Below are positions 1 through 7,402 of a DNA stretch of 64,000 nucleotides, in pieces. Below the pieces are notes generated by a model. The model searched no databases. It was not told where the DNA came from and saw only the letters and a list, made by a program, of their open reading frames with translations. A program made the position numbers and the translations under genes. Source of the stretch: Lujinxingia vulgaris (GTDB lineage: Bacteria > Myxococcota_A > Bradymonadia > Bradymonadales > Bradymonadaceae); assembly GCF_007997015.1 (NCBI RefSeq), contig NZ_VOSM01000001.1:1-64000 (forward strand). Reading direction: 5' to 3'. Numbering within the stretch: the first letter of the stretch is position 1; the number at the start of each line of letters is the position of its first letter.

Positions 1-583
1 CGTGTGAGGGCCGAGCTCTGTTTGGTGTCCGGCGCTCGGGCGTTGAAACCGGTCGCATATGCGCCGGTGAGGGGGGGGCGGCATACCTCGAGTGGTGAAC
101 TTGGGGCGTCGAATGTGCCTGTTTGGAGTTGAGGGTGGTGCCGGGCGAGTTTCCCCTTCCTTTTCCGACGAAAATCAATCGCAGATTGGCACGTTTGTGA
201 TGAACGTGTTCACGGGTGAACGTCTTGATCACCGCGTAGTTTGTGGCTTTTGAGCGACCGTCGGCCGTTGTGTAGGTGACCCACGGTCATCGTGCGGGTG
301 ACCGTGGGTCGGTCGATGTTTCGCGATGTTTCGGATGTTTCGGGTCGTTGTTTCGTTGGTTTACAAGCCTCACCGTTGCGCCATACTGATTCGAGAACGT
401 TTCTACGTCGGGGGCGTTCAGGAAGAAGCGCTAACGTCCGCGTGCGTGCAGCTAGTCCATGGTCTCGGCCGCTGGCGCGTTCATATTTCAGTACGTAGGG
501 TGCGACATTGCTACATGATCCTTCGTTGCGTGTCGTACGGCTTCAGGCTTCGACGGGAGGACCGTCACTACCGGGGGGATGTG
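1..583. other. Intergenic stretch at window start
   Basis: I see no convincing gene here. Short open frames lack a ribosome-binding site and recognisable protein character. The only structure noticed is the repeat array at 256-310. An upstream gene ending before base 1, or a promoter for the lipoprotein gene at 584, may lie here, but neither can be shown. Confidence 0.5.
256..310. repeat. GACC-N3-GGTC array R1 (2 cores plus a degenerate one)
   Basis: Cores start at 256 (GACCGTCGGCC, degenerate), 278 (GACCCACGGTC) and 300 (GACCGTGGGTC), each exactly 22 bp from the next. The last two are reverse complements of each other, so 278-288 and 300-310 can form an 11-bp stem with an 11-nt loop. This is the smallest member of the family also seen at 1436, 2392, 2731, 5500, 6608 and 50193. 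Function is unknown. Confidence 0.8.
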
Positions 584-1294
584 ATGCGACAGGTGCAATG
601 GTTGGCCAGGGGCGGACTTATGTGCGCGACGTTGCTGGCGTCGATGGGGTGTGGAGATGAGCATGAGGAGATGGCCCGCCGCGTCTTTGAAAGCCGCGTC
701 TCGCAGGTAGCGGTGCATGTGGAGCGCAACGAGGTTCATGTTTTTGGCTCCGATCAGACCCGGGGGGCGGTTATTGACCGATGGACGCAATCAGGCGACG
801 CCTACCGCGAACTTGGAGAGGCGCAGGACGGCGAGCGCATCGATATCGTCGCGAGTTGTCAGCGCGCGGGTGAGTGTCGAGCTCGCTATGACCTGGCGCT
901 TGCGAAGTCTACGCGGGTGGATGTGGCGATGCAGCAGGGCGATCTGGGACTATACCACCTGGGCTCAGAGGTGCGCGCTTCGGTGGAAGAGGGCTCGATT
1001 ATCGGAAAGCACCTTACCGCCCGTCATGTGGAGTTAGAGCTTGGACGAGGCCGCGTTGACGTGATCATGGCGGATAGGCCCCAGCTGCTGGTCGTGAGAA
1101 TCGACGAGGGTAACGTCAACCTTGTGATGCCACCGGGGCGCTACCGATGTGAGTTCGATCGTTTTGATGAAGCGATACGACTCAATGGGCTGGACTGTCA
1201 CGGGCGTATGGCTCAGGGTATTCGCCTTGAGTTGGGCAAAGGCGCCCAGGTGACTTTTAAGCGCAATAATGATTACGTCGGACCGACGCCCTGA
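584..1294 (+). CDS. Putative lipoprotein with DUF4097-like beta-repeat domain
   Basis: A 236-residue protein of unknown function. I chose ATG 584 (GTG 581 is also possible) because a GGGGGG run lies just upstream and the N-terminus then reads as a signal peptide: basic start, hydrophobic stretch, and a Cys near residue 24 in the context ASMGC, a slightly imperfect lipobox. The remainder alternates short hydrophobic strands with turns and has motifs such as 'VRASVEEGSI' and 'VELELGRGRVDV', the pattern of DUF4097-type putative adhesin or beta-helix proteins. I infer an exported, lipid-anchored protein in the envelope. An open frame reaching back to 326 lacks support and would bury the signal peptide. 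The gene stands alone between repeat arrays R1 and R2. Confidence 0.6.
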   Translation: MRQVQWLARGGLMCATLLASMGCGDEHEEMARRVFESRVSQVAVHVERNEVHVFGSDQTRGAVIDRWTQSGDAYRELGEAQDGERIDIVASCQRAGECRARYDLALAKSTRVDVAMQQGDLGLYHLGSEVRASVEEGSIIGKHLTARHVELELGRGRVDVIMADRPQLLVVRIDEGNVNLVMPPGRYRCEFDRFDEAIRLNGLDCHGRMAQGIRLELGKGAQVTFKRNNDYVGPTP

Positions 1295-1435
1295 TGGTCC
1301 GCTCGTTGAAGTCCTGTCGCCGAGCTATAGGCAGGCCCCAAGCGCGATATCTATGATTCGGGTTGGGTACGATCTAGCCAAAACCGGGCGGAGCAATCAA
1401 CTCGAGGGGCGTTGAAGTCTGCCCCCTCGAAGTTT

Positions 1436-1499
1436 GACCCAGGGTCACTTTGCGAGCACGAAGACTGACCCAGGGTCGTTTCGCGCTCGACCGACGGTC
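1436..1499. repeat. GACC-N3-GGTC array R2 (3 cores)
   Basis: Cores start at 1436 and 1467 (both GACCCAGGGTC, within the palindrome TGACCCAGGGTC) and at 1489 (GACCGACGGTC). Spacings are 31 and 22 bp. The array sits inside the 469-bp gap 1295-1763, in which I see nothing else supportable; small open frames across it lack ribosome-binding sites and overlap the repeats. Confidence 0.75.
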
Positions 1500-1763
1500 G
1501 GTCGACGTTCTGAGATATTGCGGCGCGTCAATGCTCACCGAGTCGCAGAGCAGACGTGACAACGTGCGCAATCTGGCAATCCTTGCGGTGTGGGGCGATG
1601 GAATCTACCCTCGTGACTACCCCCTTTATGACCACGCTATCCGATGCTCTGCGCGCCGGGCTTGGAAGGGCTCGGCCGGCTGTGCTACCACCCACATGGT
1701 GATCATTGGATGATGGTGGCGGAGCTCCGCTGTGGTCGCGCTTTCTGCGCGCAGGAGATAGAC

Positions 1764-2192
1764 GTGGCAAAGATCAAGCTCAGTGAGACGCTTCGTTTTC
1801 TGGGAACCCGACTCAACAAGATCACCGGCAGTGATCTGGAGTTCTTGCTTGAGGTGGAGGAGGCCCAGGTCCGTCCCGGAGAGGCCATTCACGCCGAGGC
1901 CCGTGTTCGCTCTCCGGAGTCAGGGGAGCGTGAACTCACGCATATCACCATCAGCTTACGCGGCCAGGTTCAGCGCGAAGGCAAGTGGCTCGACTATGAC
2001 CAGCGTGCCGAGGTCGCCCACAATACCCACCTTCCTGGCGGCCATGAGTTTGTGGTGCCTATCGAGGTGCTCATCCCCGAAGACGCTGTGTTGAGCGAAG
2101 ACGGGGCAACCTGGAGCCTCCGTGCGCAGGCGGTGGTCGACCGCAGCGTCGATCCACGAGCCGAAGCCAGCTTCGAGGTTGTCGGCGGCTGA
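1764..2192 (+). CDS. Spo0M/arrestin-like protein
   Basis: A 142-residue cytosolic protein. I chose GTG 1764 because AGGAGA lies 5-6 nt upstream; the frame stays open further upstream but without protein-like character. The sequence begins 'LSETLRFLGTRLNKITGSD' and continues as beta-strands containing 'VRPGEAIHAEARVRS' and a C-terminal 'WSLRAQAVVDRSVDPRAEA'. That ending matches the pattern of Spo0M-like (arrestin-fold) proteins, where a W-x-L-x-A stretch is followed by D-P-R. Spo0M proteins affect sporulation or stress responses in Bacillus, but their molecular role elsewhere is not established. The protein is shorter than Bacillus Spo0M (about 250 residues) and resembles only the N-terminal arrestin half. 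Family assignment is moderate; function is open. Confidence 0.55.
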   Translation: MAKIKLSETLRFLGTRLNKITGSDLEFLLEVEEAQVRPGEAIHAEARVRSPESGERELTHITISLRGQVQREGKWLDYDQRAEVAHNTHLPGGHEFVVPIEVLIPEDAVLSEDGATWSLRAQAVVDRSVDPRAEASFEVVGG

Positions 2193-2391
2193 CTGCGGCG
2201 AATGCGCTGAGCTTTTGAAGGGGGAGGGGCGCTGCGCCCCGGCATGGTGCACGTCGTGAAAAGGCGGTGCCTAGCTAGAGAGTGGCGCGCGCGTGTTGCT
2301 CAACCCTCGTGGTGACTCCTGCGTCAACTTGCTATCGCCCATGCGCATGCCACTGGATGGCGAATCATCGCATGGTTACACGGTTTCGTGC

Positions 2392-2512
2392 GACCGTGGG
2401 TAGCTTTGAGACCGACTCACGGTCATTGTGAGACCGACCCACGGTCATTGTGAGACCGACCCACGGTCATTGTGAGACCGACCCACGGTCATTGTGAGAC
2501 CGACCCACGGTC
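2392..2512. repeat. GACC-N3-GGTC array R3a: strict 22-bp tandem repeat, 6 cores
   Basis: Cores start at 2392 (GACCGTGGGTA), 2414 (GACTCACGGTC), 2436, 2458, 2480 and 2502 (all GACCCACGGTC), every step exactly 22 bp. The first core points opposite to the others. The 11-bp spacer ATTGTGAGACC is identical between most copies. The array lies in the 603-bp gap 2193-2795 between convergent genes. A minus-strand open frame of 79 codons across it (2445-2684) is made partly of repeat sequence and has no family resemblance. Confidence 0.9.
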
Positions 2513-2730
2513 GACTTTGTGTACCGTGAAAACGACCGACGAACGACGTGAAAACCATCGCGTTCGACGCTGCTGAGACGACCCGAGCTCGAGCCCTTTT
2601 CGCTCTTACTTCTGTGAACTTCGCTGAAAGAGAGCGATCATCATCGCTGGCCGGGGAGTCTCCAGAGGCCAACTGCCGATTCACGGTGAAAAACGCACGT
2701 ACTCGTATGAAAACGTGTCATTGAGAAATC

Positions 2731-2785
2731 GACCGTGGGTCAGCGAAAACGCGACCGTAGGTCACCGCAAACCCCACCCGCGGCC
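2731..2785. repeat. GACC-N3-GGTC array R3b (2 cores plus remnant)
   Basis: Cores start at 2731 (GACCGTGGGTC) and 2753 (GACCGTAGGTC), 22 bp apart. One more step leads to CACCCGCGGCC at 2775, a likely decayed copy. The orientation is opposite to most of R3a, 220 bp away, so the two could form a large inverted structure. It ends just beyond the stop codon of the minus-strand gene at 2796. Confidence 0.7.
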
Positions 2786-2795
2786 GTCCCTCCTC

Positions 2796-3596
2796 TCAAC
2801 GATGGTTAACCCCGATCGTCTCCGTCTGCATCAACTCCAGACGCGGGCGGCTGGCATGCGCCAGCTCAAAAAATGTCAGCTCCGGCGCTGCCCCGATGCG
2901 CCAGGGCCAGGAGGCCGAGCCTAACCCGCGGTTGATATAGAGGTAGGCTCCGTCGAGATAATACGCCCCCACATGGTAGCGCGCCCCCAACTTCTGAGCG
3001 ATGCGGTGGGTGACCCCGGGAATGTTGAACTGGTAGCCGTGGGTGTGCCCGCTCAAGATCAGGTGAGCGCCTCGCGCGGCCAGCGCCGGGGCCAGCGAGG
3101 GCACGTGGTTCAGCGTCAGACAGAAAGGCGACCCGTCGATGGCCGAGAAGGCCTGGTCGACGTCGGATCGTTGGGTGACGTGATCGTCGACGCCGACAAG
3201 TTCAATCGGCCCCATCGCGCTCTCGATGATGCGGTTCTCGTTGACGAGCAGCGGGATGTTGAAGCGCGAGAACGCCTCGTGGGCGGTGTCGGTGCAGGTC
3301 CAGTGGTCGTGGTTTCCCAGCACCGCGTAGGTGGGCGCGTCGAGTCCGGCCAGAGTCTCCACCGCCGGCATCAGATCGTGGCGGCTGTAGCCCACGTAGT
3401 CGCCGGTGAGCGCGACGAGGTGCGGCGCCTGGCGGTTCACATAGTCCACCACCTGCGCCATATGCCTTGGCTTGACCCAGCGCCCCAGGTGCACGTCGCT
3501 GATCTGCGCGATGCGATAGCCCTGCTGGGCGGGGGAAACCTTCGGGTGCCAGAGGCGGTAGCGGTTGATCTCGATCGACTTCAGCGGGTTGATCAT
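2796..3596 (-). CDS. Calcineurin-like metallophosphoesterase (YaeI type)
   Basis: A 266-residue protein with the complete metallophosphoesterase set in order: 'ISDVHLG' near residue 33, 'LTGDYVG' near 63, 'LGNHDHW' near 93, an NH pair in 'LNHVPS' near 162, and 'SGHTHG' near 181. These residues bind the dinuclear metal centre that hydrolyses phosphomonoesters or diesters. The substrate cannot be told from sequence; YaeI-type relatives act on phosphodiester bonds and are often near membranes, but no signal peptide or transmembrane segment is clear here. It is transcribed away from the divergent helicase gene at 3819, with a 222-bp intergenic region that probably carries both promoters. Its 3' end abuts repeat array R3b. 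Confidence 0.85.
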   Translation of the reverse strand: MINPLKSIEINRYRLWHPKVSPAQQGYRIAQISDVHLGRWVKPRHMAQVVDYVNRQAPHLVALTGDYVGYSRHDLMPAVETLAGLDAPTYAVLGNHDHWTCTDTAHEAFSRFNIPLLVNENRIIESAMGPIELVGVDDHVTQRSDVDQAFSAIDGSPFCLTLNHVPSLAPALAARGAHLILSGHTHGYQFNIPGVTHRIAQKLGARYHVGAYYLDGAYLYINRGLGSASWPWRIGAAPELTFFELAHASRPRLELMQTETIGVNHR

Positions 3597-3818
3597 CGCG
3601 TGAGGCTCATCAGGGGGGAGGTCATGTGCAAGCTCCGGGGGAATGCCGCCCGAGGTGGTTCCGTTCGTTTGGCGGTTGTGCTAAGGGCGCGGCGTGCCTA
3701 AGTTGCCCGCTGCACTCCGAGGGCGTTGCCATCTTTTACGGCCCTCAATAAGGCAACAACCCGGTGCTCCACCCGAAGATTTCGCTGCCCGCTCATCCGC
3801 TCTTTGCCCCGACGGTCT

Positions 3819-5501
3819 ATGTCGTACGATCCGAATAATCCGCTCATCGTTCAATCCGACCGCACAGTCCTGCTGGAGACGGCGAACGATAAGTTCGAAG
3901 AGGCCCGCGACGCGCTCTCCATCTTCGCCGAGCTCGTCAAATCGCCGGAGCATATCCACACTTACCGCGTCTCGCCGCTCTCCCTGTGGAACGCCGCCGC
4001 GCTCGGCTATGAGCCCGAGGGTATCAAGGGCAAGCTCGCCGAGTACAGCAAGTACCCGCTGCCCTCGAACCTCCTGGCGGACATCGACGACTTTATGAGC
4101 CGCTACGGGCGTCTCAAGCTCGTCGGCGAAGATGATGAGCTCTTCCTGGAGAGCGAGGACGACGCGCTGCTCGAAGAGATCAGCCGCCAGCGCACCGTCA
4201 AACCCTACCTGCTCGGGCGCGTCAGCCCCACGCGTTTTCGGGTCGTCAAGGATCAGCGCGGCGTCATCAAGCACGCCCTCATCCGCGTGGGCTACCCGGT
4301 CGAAGACCTCGCCGGATACGTTGAGGGCGAGCCCCTGGATGTGGCGCTTCGCGATGTCACCGTCGGGGGTAAAGATTTTGGTCTTCGCGACTATCAGCGC
4401 GAGGCGGTTGGAGCCTTCTGGGCGGGCGGCACCGTCAAGGGCGGCAGCGGCGCCATCGTGCTCCCCTGCGGCGCCGGCAAGACCATCGTCGCCCTCGGCG
4501 CGATGGAGGCCGTCGGTGCGCAGACCTTGATCCTCACCACCAACATCACCGCGCTGCGCCAGTGGCGTGACGAGATCATCGACAAGACCGACATCGATCC
4601 CGAGCTTGTCGGCGAGTACTCCGGTGAGATCAAAGAGATCAAGCCGATCACGATCACGACCTATCAGATCCTGACCTACCGTAAGAATAAGAACAGCGAT
4701 TTCGTGCACTTCGACGTCTTCAATCAGGCCAACTGGGGCCTGATCGTCTACGATGAGGTCCACCTTCTGCCGGCGCCGGTCTTCCGCGCGGTGGCCAACC
4801 TGCAGAGCCGCCGCCGCCTGGGTCTCACTGCGACGCTGGTGCGCGAGGACGGCAAAGAAGAAGAGGTCTTCAGCCTCATCGGCCCCAAGAAGTACGACGT
4901 GCCCTGGCGCGTGCTCGAGAAGAAGGGCTTCATCGCCACCGCCGAGTGCGCTGAAATCCGCGTAGAGTTCGAAGACGACGAGCTCCGCATGGCCTACGCG
5001 CTCGCTGAGCAGCGCCAGAAGTACAAGATCGCCGCCACCAACCCGGCCAAGCTCAAGGTCCTCGACACGCTCCTGGAGAAGCATAAGGGCGAGCAGACCC
5101 TGATTATCGGTCAGTACCTCGACCAGCTCGATCAGATCAGCGAGCGCCTCGACGCGCCCATCATTACCGGTCGCACGCCGCAGCCGCAGCGCGAGGAGCT
5201 TTACGATAAGTTCCGCACCGGCGAGGTGCCCGTGCTGGTGGTGAGCAAGGTGGCCAACTTCGCCGTCGATCTTCCTGATGCTTCGGTGGCCATCCAGGTC
5301 TCGGGCACTTTTGGAAGTCGCCAGGAAGAAGCCCAGCGCCTGGGCCGCGTGCTTCGGCCGAAAGAGGGCGTCAACGAGGCGCATTTCTACTCGGTGGTCA
5401 CCCGCGATACCACGGAGCAGGAGTACGCCAACAAGCGTCAGCTCTTTTTGACCGAGCAGGGCTACCGCTACACCATCGAGACGGTGGGTGCCGGGAGCTG
5501 A
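3819..5501 (+). CDS. xpb: XPB/Ssl2-type superfamily 2 DNA helicase
   Basis: A 560-residue ATP-dependent 3'-5' DNA helicase of the bacterial XPB (Rad25) family, implicated in DNA repair in relatives. Starting at ATG 3819 gives 'MSYDPNNPLIVQSDRTVLLE', which matches the conserved N-terminus of mycobacterial XPB; 31 extra upstream codons are out of family and omitted. Visible elements are the N-terminal DNA-damage-recognition-like domain with 'PEHIHTYR' and 'DLAGYVEGEP', Walker A 'LPCGAGKT' (215-222), the DEVH box (312-315), 'LTATLVREDG' with the XPB-specific RED motif (342-344), and 'GSRQEEAQRLGRVLRPK' as motif VI. All catalytic motifs look intact. No nuclease partner such as Bax1 is nearby. The stop codon lies inside the first unit of repeat array R4, and the last 24 coding bases recur six times downstream. 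Confidence 0.95.
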   Translation: MSYDPNNPLIVQSDRTVLLETANDKFEEARDALSIFAELVKSPEHIHTYRVSPLSLWNAAALGYEPEGIKGKLAEYSKYPLPSNLLADIDDFMSRYGRLKLVGEDDELFLESEDDALLEEISRQRTVKPYLLGRVSPTRFRVVKDQRGVIKHALIRVGYPVEDLAGYVEGEPLDVALRDVTVGGKDFGLRDYQREAVGAFWAGGTVKGGSGAIVLPCGAGKTIVALGAMEAVGAQTLILTTNITALRQWRDEIIDKTDIDPELVGEYSGEIKEIKPITITTYQILTYRKNKNSDFVHFDVFNQANWGLIVYDEVHLLPAPVFRAVANLQSRRRLGLTATLVREDGKEEEVFSLIGPKKYDVPWRVLEKKGFIATAECAEIRVEFEDDELRMAYALAEQRQKYKIAATNPAKLKVLDTLLEKHKGEQTLIIGQYLDQLDQISERLDAPIITGRTPQPQREELYDKFRTGEVPVLVVSKVANFAVDLPDASVAIQVSGTFGSRQEEAQRLGRVLRPKEGVNEAHFYSVVTRDTTEQEYANKRQLFLTEQGYRYTIETVGAGS

Positions 5502-6008
5502 GCCAGGGTCACCCGAAAATTGACCCAGGGTCAGCCAAAAGCCGACCAAAAATCACCCGAAAGCCGACCCAGGGTCACCCAAAAGCCGCGAGACGATGGG
5601 CGCCGGGAGCTGACCCAGGGTCACCCAAAAGTCGCGGAACAATGGGTGCCAAAAGCCGACCCAGGGTCACTCAAAAGTCGACCCAGGGTCACCTGGATAG
5701 CCGACCCAGGGTCACCCAAAAGTCGCGAGACGATGGGTGCCAAAAGCCGACCCAGGGTCACCCAAAAGCCGCGAGACGATGGGTGCCGAGAGCTAACCCA
5801 GGGTCACCCAAAAGCCGCGAGACGATGGGTGCCGAGAGCTAACCCAGGGTCACCCGAAAGCTGACCCAGGGTCACCCAAAAGTCGACCCAGGGTCACCCA
5901 AAAGTCGCGAGACGATGGGGGCCAAAAGGCCGACCCAGGGTCACTCAAAAGTCGACCCAGGGTCACTCAAAAGTCGACCCAGGGTCACTCAAAAGTCGAC
6001 CGTAGGTC
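5500..6008. repeat. GACC-N3-GGTC array R4: about 16 cores, 22- and 46-bp units
   Basis: Cores, mostly GACCCAGGGTC, start at 5500, 5522, 5566, 5612, 5658, 5680, 5703, 5749, 5795, 5841, 5863, 5885, 5932, 5954, 5976 and 5998. A decayed copy may sit at 5544. Spacing is 22 bp (once 23) or 46 bp (once 47). The 46-bp units carry an extra 24 bp of the type GCGAGACGATGGGTGCC..., at 5588, 5634, 5725, 5771, 5817 and 5907, which match the last codons of xpb (5476-5499) at 21 of 24 positions for the copy at 5588. Open frames through the array are an artefact of the repeats. The array fills most of the 653-bp gap 5502-6154. Confidence 0.95.
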
Positions 6009-6154
6009 ACCTCTCGGCGGTGACGAAGCGTTACAGGGGGGCATCTTGAATCTGCCTGAATAGTGGTGATGTTTGCATCACTTGAGCACGTCCGGCGGGG
6101 GGCCTGAAGAGGCGCGCGCTCGGGTTCACTTTAACGACGTAGAAGGAGGTCAAG

Positions 6155-6517
6155 ATGGGTATTCTGCTCTCGTGGCTGGTGTTGACGATCGCGGTCTGGT
6201 TGACGGCCCTGATCCTGCCCGGCGTGCATATCAAGGGCTTCGGCAGCGCGATTCTCGTCGCGGCGCTCTTCGGTGTGCTTAACTTTTTGCTGGGCTGGCT
6301 CTTCTTTACGGTCTTCGCCATCGCCACACTGGGGCTGGCGGTACTTTTGGCCTTCATCACCCGGTGGATCATCAACGCCATTATTCTAAAACTCGTCGAC
6401 GCGATGAGCGACTCCATCAAGATCGACGGATTCGGTTGGGCGCTGGTTGCCGCGCTGGTTATGTCGGCGGCGGGCTCCCTGGCCGAATGGGGCATTCGCG
6501 CGGTGGGGATCGGCTAA
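6155..6517 (+). CDS. Holin-superfamily IV small membrane protein
   Basis: A 120-residue, very hydrophobic protein with about four transmembrane segments. The opening 'VWLTALILPGVHIKGFGSA', then 'GVLNFLLGWLFF', 'LAVLLAFITRWIINAIILKL' and a closing 'IDGFGWALVAALVMS' match the PF04020-type phage holin 4/mycobacterial 4-TMS family. Despite the name, most bacterial members are chromosomal inner-membrane proteins of unknown function, and no lysis genes are nearby. AGAAGGAGGT sits about 7 nt before ATG 6155, a strong ribosome-binding site. A single-gene unit is likely: it is preceded by repeat array R4 and followed by a clear terminator and array R5. Confidence 0.8.
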   Translation: MGILLSWLVLTIAVWLTALILPGVHIKGFGSAILVAALFGVLNFLLGWLFFTVFAIATLGLAVLLAFITRWIINAIILKLVDAMSDSIKIDGFGWALVAALVMSAAGSLAEWGIRAVGIG

Positions 6518-6542
6518 CGCGCGATAACGAGTGACAGGCCGC

Positions 6543-6579
6543 AAAAAGACCGCCGGTTTACCAGCCGGCGGTCTTTTTG
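6543..6579 (+). terminator. Rho-independent terminator after holin-like gene
   Basis: The sequence AAAAAGACCGCCGG ... CCGGCGGTCTTTTT forms a GC-rich stem of about 13 bp flanked by A and T runs, so it could act in both directions. It begins 25 bp after the stop codon at 6517. Confidence 0.9.
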
Positions 6580-6607
6580 TGTGGGGTGATATTCGCAAAG
6601 GACGCGT

Positions 6608-6684
6608 GACCCAGGGTCATTTTTCGAGTGACCCAGGGTCATTTTTTGGGTGACCCAGGGTCATTTTTCGAGTGACCCAGGGTC
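6608..6684. repeat. GACC-N3-GGTC array R5: four cores at 22 bp
   Basis: Four identical GACCCAGGGTC cores start at 6608, 6630, 6652 and 6674, exactly 22 bp apart. All lie in the longer perfect palindrome TGACCCAGGGTCA. Spacers are AT-rich (ATTTTTCGAG, ATTTTTTGGG). The array lies between the terminator at 6543-6579 and the 3' end of the minus-strand gene at 6771. Confidence 0.9.
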
Positions 6685-6770
6685 ATTTTTCGGCGCCCAC
6701 TGTTTCGACAATATACCGGGGGCGGTTCACGACGCGCTCGCATGCGCCGGGAGTCGGCACCTGGTGACGC

Positions 6771-7370
6771 TTATTCGAAAAGATCGGGCTGGTAGCCAAT
6801 CGTCAGGTGGGTGGGCCCCTGGCCGCCATCATCCCAGTTCGCAAAAAGTCGGTAGCGATCGGATGCCATCATCAGTGTGCCTCGCCGCGGAAGATCCTCT
6901 TCCAGGGGGCCTGCAACCTGCGCGAAGCGCGCTCGCACCAGGCCAGGGGAGAGGTTGCGCGACTTCAATTCCAGGGTGGATAGGCGGTTGTCATTAAAGG
7001 GCCAGAAGCCGCCCCGAATCACCGTCTGGCTGCCGTCTTCGTTTTCGAGTACGCAGCCGTGGAAGCTGGCGTCTTTATGGCGCCAGCCCCCCTCGTAGAC
7101 CTCAAGTTTGCCGCAGATGCGCTCCAGTTCGGCCATGGCCTCGTCCTGCGCCATGCCCAGGTGCAGGGCCTCGAACTGGTCGAACCCCAGCGCGCCGCCG
7201 CGGGGCACGAAGACCTTGGGTTGACCCTCGGTGTACTCGGCGATCTCCTCGTCGGTCAGCGGCGGGGCCAGGCGTGCGTTTTTGCAGCCGACCGCGAGAA
7301 GAAGGACGGAGACGATCAGCAGCAGCGAGATGGCGTGGCTGCGAAGGTGGAGCGGGGTGCGAAGAGACAT
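6771..7370 (-). CDS. Putative lipoprotein of unknown function
   Basis: A 199-residue protein with a clear type II signal peptide: a basic N-terminus, the hydrophobic run 'AISLLLIVSVLLLAVGC' and an invariant Cys near residue 29, so it should be lipid-anchored after export. The mature part contains 'LGMAQDEAMAELERICGK', a short helical segment that recalls lipoproteins measuring or binding envelope components, followed by a mixed strand region ending 'LTIGYQPDLFE'. I do not recognise a family. It lies 32 bp downstream of rimK on the same strand and may be the last gene of the kinase-rimK-lipoprotein unit. Confidence 0.7.
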   Translation of the reverse strand: MSLRTPLHLRSHAISLLLIVSVLLLAVGCKNARLAPPLTDEEIAEYTEGQPKVFVPRGGALGFDQFEALHLGMAQDEAMAELERICGKLEVYEGGWRHKDASFHGCVLENEDGSQTVIRGGFWPFNDNRLSTLELKSRNLSPGLVRARFAQVAGPLEEDLPRRGTLMMASDRYRLFANWDDGGQGPTHLTIGYQPDLFE

Positions 7371-7402
7371 CGTAAACTCGATGGAAGGGTGGGGCGTAAG
7401 GC

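Noticed and set aside
2445..2684. Minus-strand 79-codon frame across array R3a
   Set aside because: Overlaps tandem repeats and shows no recognisable protein character or start signal.
5520..5864. Open frame of 114 codons through array R4
   Set aside because: It reads the repeat units themselves (Q-G-H-P-K type repeats), has no ribosome-binding site, and two further frames show the same. It is an artefact of repeat composition.
5500..6008. Rho-independent terminators formed by the GACCCAGGGTC palindromes
   Set aside because: The stems are only 5-6 bp with a one-base centre and are not followed by T runs in most copies; R5 has short T runs but after a true terminator.
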